Shown in pieces: positions 44,950-53,624 of a stretch of DNA of 64,000 nucleotides. Each line of letters begins with the position of its first letter. Position 1 is the first letter of the stretch. Made by a program: the position numbers and the translations under genes. Location of the stretch: contig CAWDMN010000022.1 in NCBI GenBank assembly GCA_963803155.1, forward strand, positions 1 to 64,000. Reading direction: 5' to 3'. Under the pieces are notes generated by a model. The model did not search any database, was not told where the DNA came from, and worked only from the letters and a program-made list of their open reading frames with translations. This DNA comes from CAWDMN01 sp963803155. Lineage in GTDB: Bacteria; Acidobacteriota; Terriglobia; Versatilivoradales; Versatilivoraceae.

Positions 44950-46671
44950 ATGAAAATGTGGCTTAATCTCAGACTGACGGCAGCCGGAGCCGGAACATTT
45001 CTGCTCTCCTCCTTTCTGGTCTCCCAGCAGGCCCCTCCACAAACCGGAACCGCTTCCATCGGCGGACGAGTTACCTTTGGCAAGGATCCCGCGGTGGGAG
45101 TAGTGGTGGCCGCTCAACGAACGTTGCAGCAGGGCGAGTCAATCGTTTTGGAACCAACCTCAGTCCAGGCTGTTACGGATAGCGATGGATCTTACCTTTT
45201 GTCGGGTCTAAAACCGGGGAGCTATAAGGTTCGGCCCTTTGCCGCGGGATCAGTTAATGCCGCTGATGTGCCCCTCTTTTCCATGGAAAAAACCCGGCCT
45301 GAAAAGACCGTCCACCTGGAAGAAGGAGACCGGATTACCGGAATTGATTTTTCTTTGTCTTCCGGAGGAGTAATATCCGGCCGCATCGTCGACACCGACG
45401 GCTGGCCAATCGTGGCCAAGAGAATGCGTCTCTTCCCCGAAAATGTGCCAAGGCAGATTCCCCGACAATATTCCTCCCCGGTGCTCACCAATGATGGGAC
45501 CGATGACCGGGGGATGTACCGATTGTTTGGAGTTCCGCCGGGACGCTACTGTGTAGGGGTGGGGGAAATCTCCGCGGATGGCAGGCGGGGTTCCGCCACT
45601 CCAATGGATTTTCCCATGCCGGTCACCTACTATCCCGGCGTGGCGGACCTTTCCCAAGCCACCTTGGTGGAAGTGGCTGAAGGACGGGAGACAGCCAATA
45701 TAGATTTCAAGGTGTCCCGCTTTTTGCAGGGCTATCGCATCAGTGGATTCATGCGCGAAGCGGATTCGAACCAACCGGTTCCCAACCTGGCTTTTTTGAT
45801 TTATCAGGTAGATGAGAATGCCAGGCCCCGAGGACGTTCCGGTTTTGGGAAGGCTGGAGGCAATGGGGAATTCGAGCTGGGAGGGCTCTCTCCCGGCAAA
45901 TATGAGCTGACGCTTGGACCCTCGCTGGATGCCAGTTATAGCGCCGATCCGGTTCCGTTCGAAATCGTGGATCAGGATTTGAAGGACTTGATTCTGCAAC
46001 TCCGACGCGGCGACGCGGCCATCAGCGGCCAGGTGATTCTGGAAGGAACGGATCCTGCCGAGGTTTCCGCAAAACTGCGCGCCCTGGAATTGCGTGCCCT
46101 TATCCTGCAGAATCATGCTGGAAGTGAGCGCCGCACGCCGCTGGCCGCGGATGGCACCTTTTCCCTGCAGGGGCTCCCCCCCGGCAGGATCGAATTCAGC
46201 CTGAGTTCCAACGATTTCTCTCTAGGACATTATGAATTTAACGGCCCGCCCGGCAATTATCTGCTGGAAGGATTCCCTCTTCAGGTGGGGGAGCGCCTGG
46301 CGGGCTTGAAGCTTTTTTTTGTGGAAGGAAAGGGCACGTTGATCGGAGTGATTCACACCAAAGCAGGCCCGCTACCCGCGAATATGGAATGTTATATCCA
46401 GCCAGAAACTGAGACTTTGACTGGTTTTATTTTGGGGACCGAAACTGATGCTCGCGGGATGTTCCGTCTGGAGGGACTCCCTCCGGGCGAACTGCTGCTT
46501 CACATTTATCCCTCTTTGGCTGAGGCAAGTGGCGGCCCTTCAAAAGGGCCGCGTTTCCAGGAAATCCAACAGCGGGTTACGATCCGCCCCAGGCAGGAGA
46601 CCCGCGTCGAAGCTGTCATTGAGCTGGTGCCCGAGAAAAAGGAGAAGCCGGCTGGTGCTGATAATCCCTAG
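44950..46671 (+). CDS. Secreted carboxypeptidase-regulatory-like domain protein, paralogue 1
   Basis: 573 residues with a signal peptide (MKMWLNLRLTAAGAGTFLLSSFLVS). Several beta-sandwich domains of the CarboxypepD_reg/CNA-B type follow, recognisable by repeating GSYLLSGLKPGSYKVRPFA, GMYRLFGVPPGRYCVGVGE, GEFELGGLSPGKYELTLG and GTFSLQGLPPGRIEFSL motifs. These are binding or structural modules; no catalytic residues are seen. The last residues are EKKEKPAGADNP. First of three tandem genes, 25 bases before the next. Start chosen at 44950; an ATG at 44935 is possible. Confidence 0.85.
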   Translation: MKMWLNLRLTAAGAGTFLLSSFLVSQQAPPQTGTASIGGRVTFGKDPAVGVVVAAQRTLQQGESIVLEPTSVQAVTDSDGSYLLSGLKPGSYKVRPFAAGSVNAADVPLFSMEKTRPEKTVHLEEGDRITGIDFSLSSGGVISGRIVDTDGWPIVAKRMRLFPENVPRQIPRQYSSPVLTNDGTDDRGMYRLFGVPPGRYCVGVGEISADGRRGSATPMDFPMPVTYYPGVADLSQATLVEVAEGRETANIDFKVSRFLQGYRISGFMREADSNQPVPNLAFLIYQVDENARPRGRSGFGKAGGNGEFELGGLSPGKYELTLGPSLDASYSADPVPFEIVDQDLKDLILQLRRGDAAISGQVILEGTDPAEVSAKLRALELRALILQNHAGSERRTPLAADGTFSLQGLPPGRIEFSLSSNDFSLGHYEFNGPPGNYLLEGFPLQVGERLAGLKLFFVEGKGTLIGVIHTKAGPLPANMECYIQPETETLTGFILGTETDARGMFRLEGLPPGELLLHIYPSLAEASGGPSKGPRFQEIQQRVTIRPRQETRVEAVIELVPEKKEKPAGADNP

Positions 46672-46696
46672 ACAAACGTGGAATAAGAGAAAATTG

Positions 46697-48589
46697 ATGC
46701 TGTATCTTTTTCGCCTCATCCTGGGAAATTGTCTTGTGGCCGGCTTGGCGCTTTCCGGACCTCTTGGCGCTCAGGCTCCGCCTTCGGCGGCAGGCGGCTC
46801 GGGGGCAATCAGAGGTAAGGTTTTGGCCGAAAATGGGCGTGGAGTGCCGCAAGCGGCTGTTTATCTCCGCAGGGCGGGAGATGCGCCGGATGCCATGCGA
46901 TGGACGAACAGCGATACCGAGGGGAATTTTCATTTCGACTCATTGGCGTTTTCCCAACAAGGAACTCCACCGGCTGGCACTGCTTCGATCAGCGGACATG
47001 TGACCATTGGCAAAGATCCCGCGGTGGGAGTGCTAGTGGCCGCACAGCGGGAATTGCAGCACGGTGAGCCCATTGTTTTGGAAACCGTTGCCGCCCAGGC
47101 CTACACGGATAGTGAGGGATCTTATCTTTTATCCGGATTGAAAGCTGGAAGTTATAATGTTCGGCCCTTTGCCGCGGGATTTGTCAATGCCGAAAATGTG
47201 CCTGTCTATCACATGACAAAAACCCGGTCCGAAAGGACCATTCACCTGGAAGAAGGAGATCGTGTTGCCGCGATTGATTTTGCCTTGTCCCCGGGAGGCG
47301 TTATCTTCGGCCGCATCGTTGATACGGACGGTTGGCCGGTAGCGGCCAAGCAGGTTCACTTGACTATGGATGTTGAAAAGAGACAAGTGGAGGTTTTTTT
47401 ATCTTCTTTCTCCCGCACCGACGATCGGGGAATGTACCGGCTGTTTGGAGTTCCGCCTGGACACTATTATTTGAGCGTGGGAGAAATCTCCTCAGACGCA
47501 GGTGGGGGCCATATCAGTCCGATGGATCCTCCCATGCCTGTTACTTATTATCCGGGGGTGGCGGCCACCGCCCAGGCCACGATGGTGGAAGTGGCCGAAA
47601 GCCGCGAAACGTCAGGCATTGATTTCAAGGCCGCTCGCATTTTGCAGGGATATCGTGTCAGCGGATTTATGCGGGAGGCAGAATCTGAGCAGCCGGTGCC
47701 CAACCAGAGGTTCTTAATTTCTCCGGTAGATGAAAGGGGGAGAACCCCTGGACCTTCTGCATATGGGATGGCTGGTGGCAATGGAGAATTTGAGCAAGGG
47801 GGGCTTTCGCCAGGGAAATATATACTGGCGCTCAGTTCATCGGAGGATGCAATTTATAGCGCCGATCCGGTTCCATTCGAGATTCAGGACCAGGATATAA
47901 AGGATTTGATTCTCCGGCTCCGTCGTGGCGATGGGGAAATCAGCGGACAGGTGGTCCTCGAAGAGCTGACCCCTGCCGAGGCTGCCGCGCAACTGCGGAC
48001 CCTGGAATTGCGTGCCGAGATCAGACAAGAGAGGACTGAAATGTGGAGGGTGACGGTGCTGGCTGCAGACGGCTCTTTTTCCATGCTAGGGCTCCCTCCA
48101 GGCAAAATCCTTTTCAGCTTGAATTCCAATGACTTTTCTCTAACGCGTTATGAATTCAACGGTCCGCCCGGCAATTATCTGCTGGCAGGGTTTCCCCTGG
48201 AGCCGGGAGGACGCATCGGAGACTTGAAGCTTTATTTTGTGGCAGGAAAGGGGACTCTGACAGGCATAGTCCGGACCAAGACGGGGCCCCTGCCTGTGGG
48301 AGTCAAATGCGAGTTAATGCCTATCTATGAAAATAGTCTCAACTATATTTTCCCCACGGAGACCGATGATCGTGGAATGTTCCGTTTTGAAGGGCTCCCT
48401 CCGGGCGAGGTGATTCTTCATATTTATCCCTCTTATGCCACCACAAGTACCGCCCCTTCGAAAGAGCCGGGGTTCCGGGAAATCCAGCAGCGGATTACGA
48501 TCCATCCCCGGCAAGAGACCCGCCTCGAAGCTGTCATTGAGCTAGTGCCTGAGAAAAGGGAGGAGCCTTCTGATGTCGACAATCCTTAG
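46697..48589 (+). CDS. Secreted carboxypeptidase-regulatory-like protein, paralogue 2 (mosaic)
   Basis: 630 residues. The signal peptide and first domain (about 1-85: LALSGPLGAQAPPS.., NGRGVPQAAVYLRRAGDAPDA) are nearly identical to paralogue 3, while the rest, from FSQQGTPPAGTASISGHVTIG onward, aligns throughout with paralogue 1, starting at the residues that follow paralogue 1's signal peptide. It is therefore a junction of the two neighbours. The frame is open for 83 codons upstream, overlapping paralogue 1, but the ATG at 46697 gives a proper signal peptide. The ribosome site is weak (AAGAGA). Confidence 0.85.
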   Translation: MLYLFRLILGNCLVAGLALSGPLGAQAPPSAAGGSGAIRGKVLAENGRGVPQAAVYLRRAGDAPDAMRWTNSDTEGNFHFDSLAFSQQGTPPAGTASISGHVTIGKDPAVGVLVAAQRELQHGEPIVLETVAAQAYTDSEGSYLLSGLKAGSYNVRPFAAGFVNAENVPVYHMTKTRSERTIHLEEGDRVAAIDFALSPGGVIFGRIVDTDGWPVAAKQVHLTMDVEKRQVEVFLSSFSRTDDRGMYRLFGVPPGHYYLSVGEISSDAGGGHISPMDPPMPVTYYPGVAATAQATMVEVAESRETSGIDFKAARILQGYRVSGFMREAESEQPVPNQRFLISPVDERGRTPGPSAYGMAGGNGEFEQGGLSPGKYILALSSSEDAIYSADPVPFEIQDQDIKDLILRLRRGDGEISGQVVLEELTPAEAAAQLRTLELRAEIRQERTEMWRVTVLAADGSFSMLGLPPGKILFSLNSNDFSLTRYEFNGPPGNYLLAGFPLEPGGRIGDLKLYFVAGKGTLTGIVRTKTGPLPVGVKCELMPIYENSLNYIFPTETDDRGMFRFEGLPPGEVILHIYPSYATTSTAPSKEPGFREIQQRITIHPRQETRLEAVIELVPEKREEPSDVDNP

Positions 48590-48684
48590 GCGCATATGGA
48601 ACAAGAAAAAATGGATGTCGCACTTTTGGCTCTCCCTGGAAAATCCCAAATGTAGGGCGCTTTTATTAAAGCGCCATAAGCTGA

Positions 48685-48721
48685 GATTTTCATCCTCTTG
48701 TTGTGCCAGCCGCGCCAGCAT
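48685..48721 (-). repeat. Dispersed repeat R1, partial copy D (inverted)
   Basis: The reverse complement matches 34568-34604 at 32 of 37 positions. The start codon of paralogue 3 (48720) overlaps its edge. A hairpin GGCGCTTT/AAAGCGCC lies just upstream near 48657-48675. Confidence 0.6.
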
Positions 48722-50432
48722 GCGGAAATTATTAGGAATATGCACCCTGATTGGCTTGGCGCTTTCCGGTCCTCTTGGCGCTCAGGCTCCGCCTTCGGCG
48801 ACAGGCGGCTCGGGAGCAATCAGGGGAAGGATTTTGGCTGAAAATGGGCGTGGAGTGCCGCAAGCGGCTGTTTATCTCCGCAGGGCGGGAGATGCGCCGG
48901 ATGCCATGCGATGGACGAACAGCGATACCGAGGGAAATTTCCATTTCGACTCATTGGCGGAGGGGGCCTTTCACTTGACCGCCAGTTTTCCTGGATACGT
49001 CATGGCGGAAGAAACCCTCAGCGGGAAAACGGAATCCTTGCTCTATTACCCGGGTGATTTTGCCTCCCTTTCGATTGTCAAAGGAGGAGTGATCACCGGC
49101 CTGGTGACCGATGCCGCCGGCAACCCGGCTGTCAGCGCCCATGTGGAAGCACGACCTTTGGAAAGGGGACCGCGGGAATTCCCTCCCAGGTCATTTCCAT
49201 TTAATACCGATGACCGGGGAGTATTCCGGATTTATGGCCTGCATTCTGGGAACTATTATGTGAGCGCCGGCGGCAGCAGTAATAATTACATGTTTTCCGC
49301 CTATGATGGAATTGCGCCCTCTTTTTATTCGGCGGAAGCGGAGGGGATTCCCTCCCGTCTGGAGGTCAAAACAGGACTGGAAATTTCCGGGATCGATATC
49401 CGTTTGCGCGGGGATTTCGGCCATTCGATTCGTGGCGTAGTGGCGATTGCCCCATCTCTTAAAAGTGCCACGATGTGGGCTGAGATCCATCTGATCCACG
49501 CGGAAACCGGAATCTTGGAGAAGATTGCTTCAACCTCTCAGGAATTCAATGCCTGGAAATTCACACTCTCGCATGTTCCGGATGGAAATTACTTCCTGCT
49601 GGCCTTGACGGGATGGGCATCGGAACCGCCAGGCGCCTCGGACCCTTTTCCCCTTTCCGTCCGCGCCCAGGATGTCGGCAATGTCAAGCTGGTTTTAAAT
49701 CCGCTGGGAACCTTGACTGGGAGAGTCGTGGTGCAGCCGCTGGAAACCGGCGCCGACTGTCCCGTCTTCAATCCGCGAGGGATGAAAGCCTTGGTCCTTT
49801 CAACCCTCCGGCTGACGGAGCGAAAAGAGAGGGTCATTCTGGATTCCTATTTCCCCGCTAAGGCTGAGACCGTGGTCGATGCCAAAGGCAATTTCCAACT
49901 GGCGGGACTATCTGCGGGCAACCATTTTTTGCGCGTGCATCTCCCTTCTCCCGCACTCTACCTCAAATCTATCCTCCCCTCGGCTATTCCCGCCACTGGA
50001 GCCAAAGCAGCCGCATCCAAATTGATTTTTCCGATTCGAAGCGGCCAGGCTGGAGATCCGATTCAAATCACTCTGGCCCAGGGGGCTGCGGAAATCTCCG
50101 GCAAATTGACCGCCTCTGAAGGGAAGACGGGAGAGTCGGGTAGTTTCAGAATTTTTTTGGTCCCCGTGGAGCAAGAAGCCGCGGATAACATCCTTCGTTA
50201 TGCCGAAACACGGTCGGACGGCGATGGAAAGTTTGTTTTGCGCAACCTTGTCCCGGGGACTTATTGGCTGTTGACGTGGCCGGAAGCTAATCATCCTGGC
50301 TCAGCCAGGGAATTGCCTTCTTACTTTTCCGCCCCCTTCCGCCAGAAACTGCGCCAGGCGGTGGCCCAAGAACCTTCAATCACGCTGAAACCTTGTCAAT
50401 CTCTGGCCAATGTTGTTTTAAGGATTCCATAA
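48720..50432 (+). CDS. Secreted carboxypeptidase-regulatory-like protein, paralogue 3
   Basis: 570 residues with a signal peptide (MRKLLGICTLIGLALSGPLGAQ). The first domain is shared with paralogue 2; the rest (GVFRIYGLHSGNYYVSAGG, GNFQLAGLSAGNHFLRVHL, GKFVLRNLVPGTYWLLTW) is the same fold but a diverged sequence. No catalytic site seen. The ATG sits on the edge of an inserted repeat fragment, and the frame is open 49 codons further upstream to within paralogue 2, so the true start is uncertain. An ADOP permease gene follows 64 bases later. Confidence 0.82.
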   Translation: MRKLLGICTLIGLALSGPLGAQAPPSATGGSGAIRGRILAENGRGVPQAAVYLRRAGDAPDAMRWTNSDTEGNFHFDSLAEGAFHLTASFPGYVMAEETLSGKTESLLYYPGDFASLSIVKGGVITGLVTDAAGNPAVSAHVEARPLERGPREFPPRSFPFNTDDRGVFRIYGLHSGNYYVSAGGSSNNYMFSAYDGIAPSFYSAEAEGIPSRLEVKTGLEISGIDIRLRGDFGHSIRGVVAIAPSLKSATMWAEIHLIHAETGILEKIASTSQEFNAWKFTLSHVPDGNYFLLALTGWASEPPGASDPFPLSVRAQDVGNVKLVLNPLGTLTGRVVVQPLETGADCPVFNPRGMKALVLSTLRLTERKERVILDSYFPAKAETVVDAKGNFQLAGLSAGNHFLRVHLPSPALYLKSILPSAIPATGAKAAASKLIFPIRSGQAGDPIQITLAQGAAEISGKLTASEGKTGESGSFRIFLVPVEQEAADNILRYAETRSDGDGKFVLRNLVPGTYWLLTWPEANHPGSARELPSYFSAPFRQKLRQAVAQEPSITLKPCQSLANVVLRIP

Positions 50433-50495
50433 GCCCCAACTGAATCGGATTGTATCGTGACGGCAAACCGACAACCTCACTTTCAGGGAGGTGCA

Positions 50496-52910
50496 ATGGA
50501 TACCATCTCCAATGACATCCGTTTTGCTCTCCGCATGCTATCCAAAGATCCCATCATCACCGCAGTCTGTTTGCTGGCTCTGGCGCTCGTGGGGGGGGTC
50601 AACACCTCGATGTTCAGCATCGTAAATGGTGTTTTGTTGCGCTCCGTGAATTATCCCAACCCAGAGCAACTCCTGCTTCTGCAGGAATCCAATCCAGCGG
50701 TTTTTGAAGGGCCATTCCGGGTCTCAGCGGCCAACTTTTTAGACTGGAAAAACCAGACAACGATTTTCCAGGATATGGCAGCGGAAAATTTTGCCAGTTT
50801 CAATTTGACAGGCCAAGGGGATCCGGAGAAGTTAGAGGCAGAATCCGTTACCTCCAATTTATTCCGCACTTTGGGAATTGGAGCGATGAAAGGACGCACT
50901 TTTCTCGATGAGGAAGATCAGCCGAATGCGCAGCCGGTGCTCGTCATCAGCCATGGATTTTGGAAGCGGCGGCTGGGTGGACGGGATGATGTGCTGGGGA
51001 AATCCCTTCGCCTAAACGACCGAAACTACACGATCGTGGGCATCATGCCGCCTGATTTTCTTTTTCCGCATCGCACAACACAGGTGGAAGTCTGGGTTCC
51101 CTTCCAAAATGATGCCCGTTTCCTCATGAAACGCAATGACCGAATACTGAGTGTTGTTGCGCGACTCAAGCCCGGCAAGACTATTGAAAATGCCCGTGCG
51201 GAATTATCCATGATCGCCAAGAGGCTTAGTCTGCAGTTCCCCGACACCAACAGCGGGTGGGGAGTTTACACCGCCAAATTCCAGGATAGCGTGGTAGGAG
51301 AGTTCCGAGCCAATCTTTTGATTTTACTCGCGGCAACCGGATTCCTGTCGTTGATGGCCTCTGCCAATATTGCCAACCTGTTGCTTGCCCATGCATTTAA
51401 ACGCAGGCGGGAAGTGGCTGTTCGTGTGGCACTGGGGGCGTCCCGCTTCAGGGTGATCCGGCAATTCCTAATCGAAAATGTCCTGCTCTTCCTGCTCGGT
51501 GGCACGTTTAGTCTGCTTGTGGCACATGAGAGCGCCGGTTTTTTTGCGGCTTCCATCCCTGGTATAGCTTTATGGAAACACCAGATCGGAATTGACTATA
51601 CTGTCTTAGCGTTTACATTCGGGATTTCTCTGTTTTCCGGATTGATCTTTGGCCTTATCCCTGCGATTCGAGCCTCTTGCCCCGACATGAACGAACTTCT
51701 TAAAGACACGGCCAGTACGGCCAGTGGCAGCCGCAAGAGTCATGGCGCTAACCGGTTCCTCATCGTTTTTGAAATCAGCCTGGCAATGGTGCTTCTCATT
51801 GGGTCGGGACTTCTCATCAAAAGTTATGTGAGGTTGAGTCAAAAAAAACTTGGCTACGATCCCCGCAATGTGCTGACCCTGCGAGTCGAATTGCCTGACC
51901 CAAAATATCGGGAAGCCGAACGAGTTGCCGCTTTCTATCATGAAGCCATGCTAAATTTGCAGCGCATTCCCCAGGTAACGGCCGCCGGAATTATAGATAC
52001 GGCACTCGGAAGCGGGATTTTTACTTCAAGCATATTCATAGAGTCTCGCCTACCATCTCCCAGCGACTCCCTGCTCAAAGTTAAAACGTGTGTTGCCAGT
52101 CGGGGGTATTTTGCCGCACTGGGGATTCCGCTTCTTCGAGGACAGTTATTTGCGGAGGAAAAGCAGGGGCCAGATGTGACTGTGATCAGTGAGAAGCTGG
52201 CTCGCCGGTATTGGCCGAATGAAGATCCGATCGGGAAACGTGTAACCTATTATGACCCTCAGACCGGTCCATGGATGACCATTACAGCCGTTGTGGGGGA
52301 TGTTCGGCAGGAGGAATTTCGGGAAGAATCGCCTGGAACGATTTATGAGCCCTATTATCAACCCTTGCTACTAGCGGCCACATTTGTTATTCGAGCTCAA
52401 TTCGATTGCCGCAAGCTGATCCCCACGGCAAAAAGTGCGATCGGGGAAGCTGACAAAAATCTTCCCATCTTTCAAGTCATGACCATGGAAGATATTCTTT
52501 CCGACAGCATTGCCGAACCGCGTTACTACATGGCGCTCTTGACCTGTTTTGGCGCGATGGCTGTCCTGTTGGCGGGGGCGGGCATTTATGCCATCGTTGC
52601 CCAGTACACACGGCAACGCACGCGCGAAATGGCCATTCGTTTTGCGGTGGGGGCTGCAGACGCAGACATTGTCCGGCTCCTCCTGAAACAGGGGATGGCC
52701 TTGGCATGGAAAGGAATTCTGGCTGGAGTTTTGCTTTCGCTGTGGCTGACACGCGCTCTCGCCAACTTGCTTTATGGTGTAAGTCCCACGGATCCGATTA
52801 CCATATGCTCCGCCGCTTCATTTGTAGTCCTAATGATCGCAGTTGCCAGCCTCATTCCCGCAAGACAAGTCGTCCGGCTCAATCTGGTGGAATCGTTGCG
52901 GCATGATTAA
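50496..52910 (+). CDS. ADOP-type MacB/FtsX permease (Acidobacterial duplicated orphan permease)
   Basis: 804 residues: two MacB-like halves, each a periplasmic core domain plus an FtsX domain. The order is TM1 near 20-45 (LLALALVGGVNTSMFSI), periplasmic domain, three helices about 280-400, a linker, a helix near 425, a second periplasmic domain (about 450-660) and three final helices ending in PARQVVRLNLVESLRHD. No ATPase gene is adjacent, which is the usual state for this family. Role unknown, possibly export or signalling. The ATG at 50496 has AGGGAGG 5 bases upstream. This family is largely confined to Acidobacteriota and relatives. Confidence 0.92.
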   Translation: MDTISNDIRFALRMLSKDPIITAVCLLALALVGGVNTSMFSIVNGVLLRSVNYPNPEQLLLLQESNPAVFEGPFRVSAANFLDWKNQTTIFQDMAAENFASFNLTGQGDPEKLEAESVTSNLFRTLGIGAMKGRTFLDEEDQPNAQPVLVISHGFWKRRLGGRDDVLGKSLRLNDRNYTIVGIMPPDFLFPHRTTQVEVWVPFQNDARFLMKRNDRILSVVARLKPGKTIENARAELSMIAKRLSLQFPDTNSGWGVYTAKFQDSVVGEFRANLLILLAATGFLSLMASANIANLLLAHAFKRRREVAVRVALGASRFRVIRQFLIENVLLFLLGGTFSLLVAHESAGFFAASIPGIALWKHQIGIDYTVLAFTFGISLFSGLIFGLIPAIRASCPDMNELLKDTASTASGSRKSHGANRFLIVFEISLAMVLLIGSGLLIKSYVRLSQKKLGYDPRNVLTLRVELPDPKYREAERVAAFYHEAMLNLQRIPQVTAAGIIDTALGSGIFTSSIFIESRLPSPSDSLLKVKTCVASRGYFAALGIPLLRGQLFAEEKQGPDVTVISEKLARRYWPNEDPIGKRVTYYDPQTGPWMTITAVVGDVRQEEFREESPGTIYEPYYQPLLLAATFVIRAQFDCRKLIPTAKSAIGEADKNLPIFQVMTMEDILSDSIAEPRYYMALLTCFGAMAVLLAGAGIYAIVAQYTRQRTREMAIRFAVGAADADIVRLLLKQGMALAWKGILAGVLLSLWLTRALANLLYGVSPTDPITICSAASFVVLMIAVASLIPARQVVRLNLVESLRHD

Positions 52911-53009
52911 GGTGATTCTTCGTTATTTCCAAGGAGCGTTCAAGCTGAGACTAATGCATCCACAATTCAGGTGTGAAGTGCATACTCATCGCACATGCCC
53001 CCACTCGCA

Positions 53010-53068
53010 CTTCGACAAGCTCAGCACGAGCGGGGATTGGAGTGCCGCTCATCCTGAGCTTGTCGAAG
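53010..53068. repeat. Perfect 15-base inverted repeat pair
   Basis: CTTCGACAAGCTCAG (53010-53024) and CTGAGCTTGTCGAAG (53054-53068) with 29 bases between. This sequence type is a widespread dispersed repeat in environmental genomes. It lies in the 345-base gap between the ADOP and BlaI genes and may end ADOP transcription. Confidence 0.7.
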
Positions 53069-53217
53069 GATGAGCGAAATCAGTGGATGGACTCCTTGTT
53101 GTTCATCGCAATAGTGAACTCATCATGAAAGCTCATTGGGATAAGCAAGGCTGGCGGGAAAATTCAATCAGCCAATGGCTGACTTTGCCTTCCCCCTCCG
53201 AAGGATCAATTATTTAC

Positions 53218-53253
53218 TTGATTAATTATTTGAATAGTACTATTAGAATAGTA
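53218..53253 (+). promoter_or_regulatory. Promoter and BlaI-type operator
   Basis: TTGATT, 17 bases, TATTAG, overlapped by the inverted repeat TACTATT, AG, AATAGTA (53238-53253). The repressor's ATG begins three bases later. BlaI/MecI operators are similar AT-rich dyads with TAC/GTA ends. Confidence 0.55.
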
Positions 53254-53255
53254 AT

Positions 53256-53624
53256 ATGAAACTACAACCTTTAAGTCCGTTGGAACTGGTGGTCATGAGA
53301 ATCGTCTGGCGATTGAAGAACGCCACCGTAAGGAACGTTTACGAAATCCTGCTGCGGGAGCGCAAGATCGCCTATACGACGGTCATGACCGTCATGAGCA
53401 AGCTGGAGAAGAAAGGCTATTTGGGAAAAGTGCAACAGGAGCGGGCCTACCTCTACCATGCCTCGAAACCACAAGATCAAGTCATTCGGTCGATGGTGCG
53501 GGATTTTGTTGGCCGGGTCTTCGATGGATCGGCCCAGCCCCTCCTGGTGCATCTGGTGAAGGATAGGAGGCTATCGGAAAAGGACCTGCGTGAGATCACC
53601 CGCTTGATCGAGGAGGCCAAATGA
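53256..53624 (+). CDS. blaI: BlaI/MecI-family transcriptional repressor
   Basis: 122 residues. Winged helix at about 5-75 (LSPLELVVMRIVWRLKNATVRNVYEIL.., IAYTTVMTVMSKLEKKGYL) and a helical dimerisation tail (LSEKDLREITRLIEEAK). Such repressors are cleaved or released when the partner M56 peptidase is activated. No Shine-Dalgarno sequence precedes the ATG; operator and promoter abut it, suggesting a leaderless, autorepressed message. It overlaps the M56 gene by ATGA. There is no beta-lactamase gene nearby, so the regulon probably includes the neighbouring secreted proteins (inference). Confidence 0.92.
   Translation: MKLQPLSPLELVVMRIVWRLKNATVRNVYEILLRERKIAYTTVMTVMSKLEKKGYLGKVQQERAYLYHASKPQDQVIRSMVRDFVGRVFDGSAQPLLVHLVKDRRLSEKDLREITRLIEEAK

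Noticed and set aside
45250..46116. 288-codon minus-strand frame
   Set aside because: Antisense to the secreted paralogue 1, whose domain repeats are clear.
53256..53624. Beta-lactam resistance regulator
   Set aside because: The repressor family is right, but the partner peptidase has no penicillin-binding domain and there is no beta-lactamase nearby.
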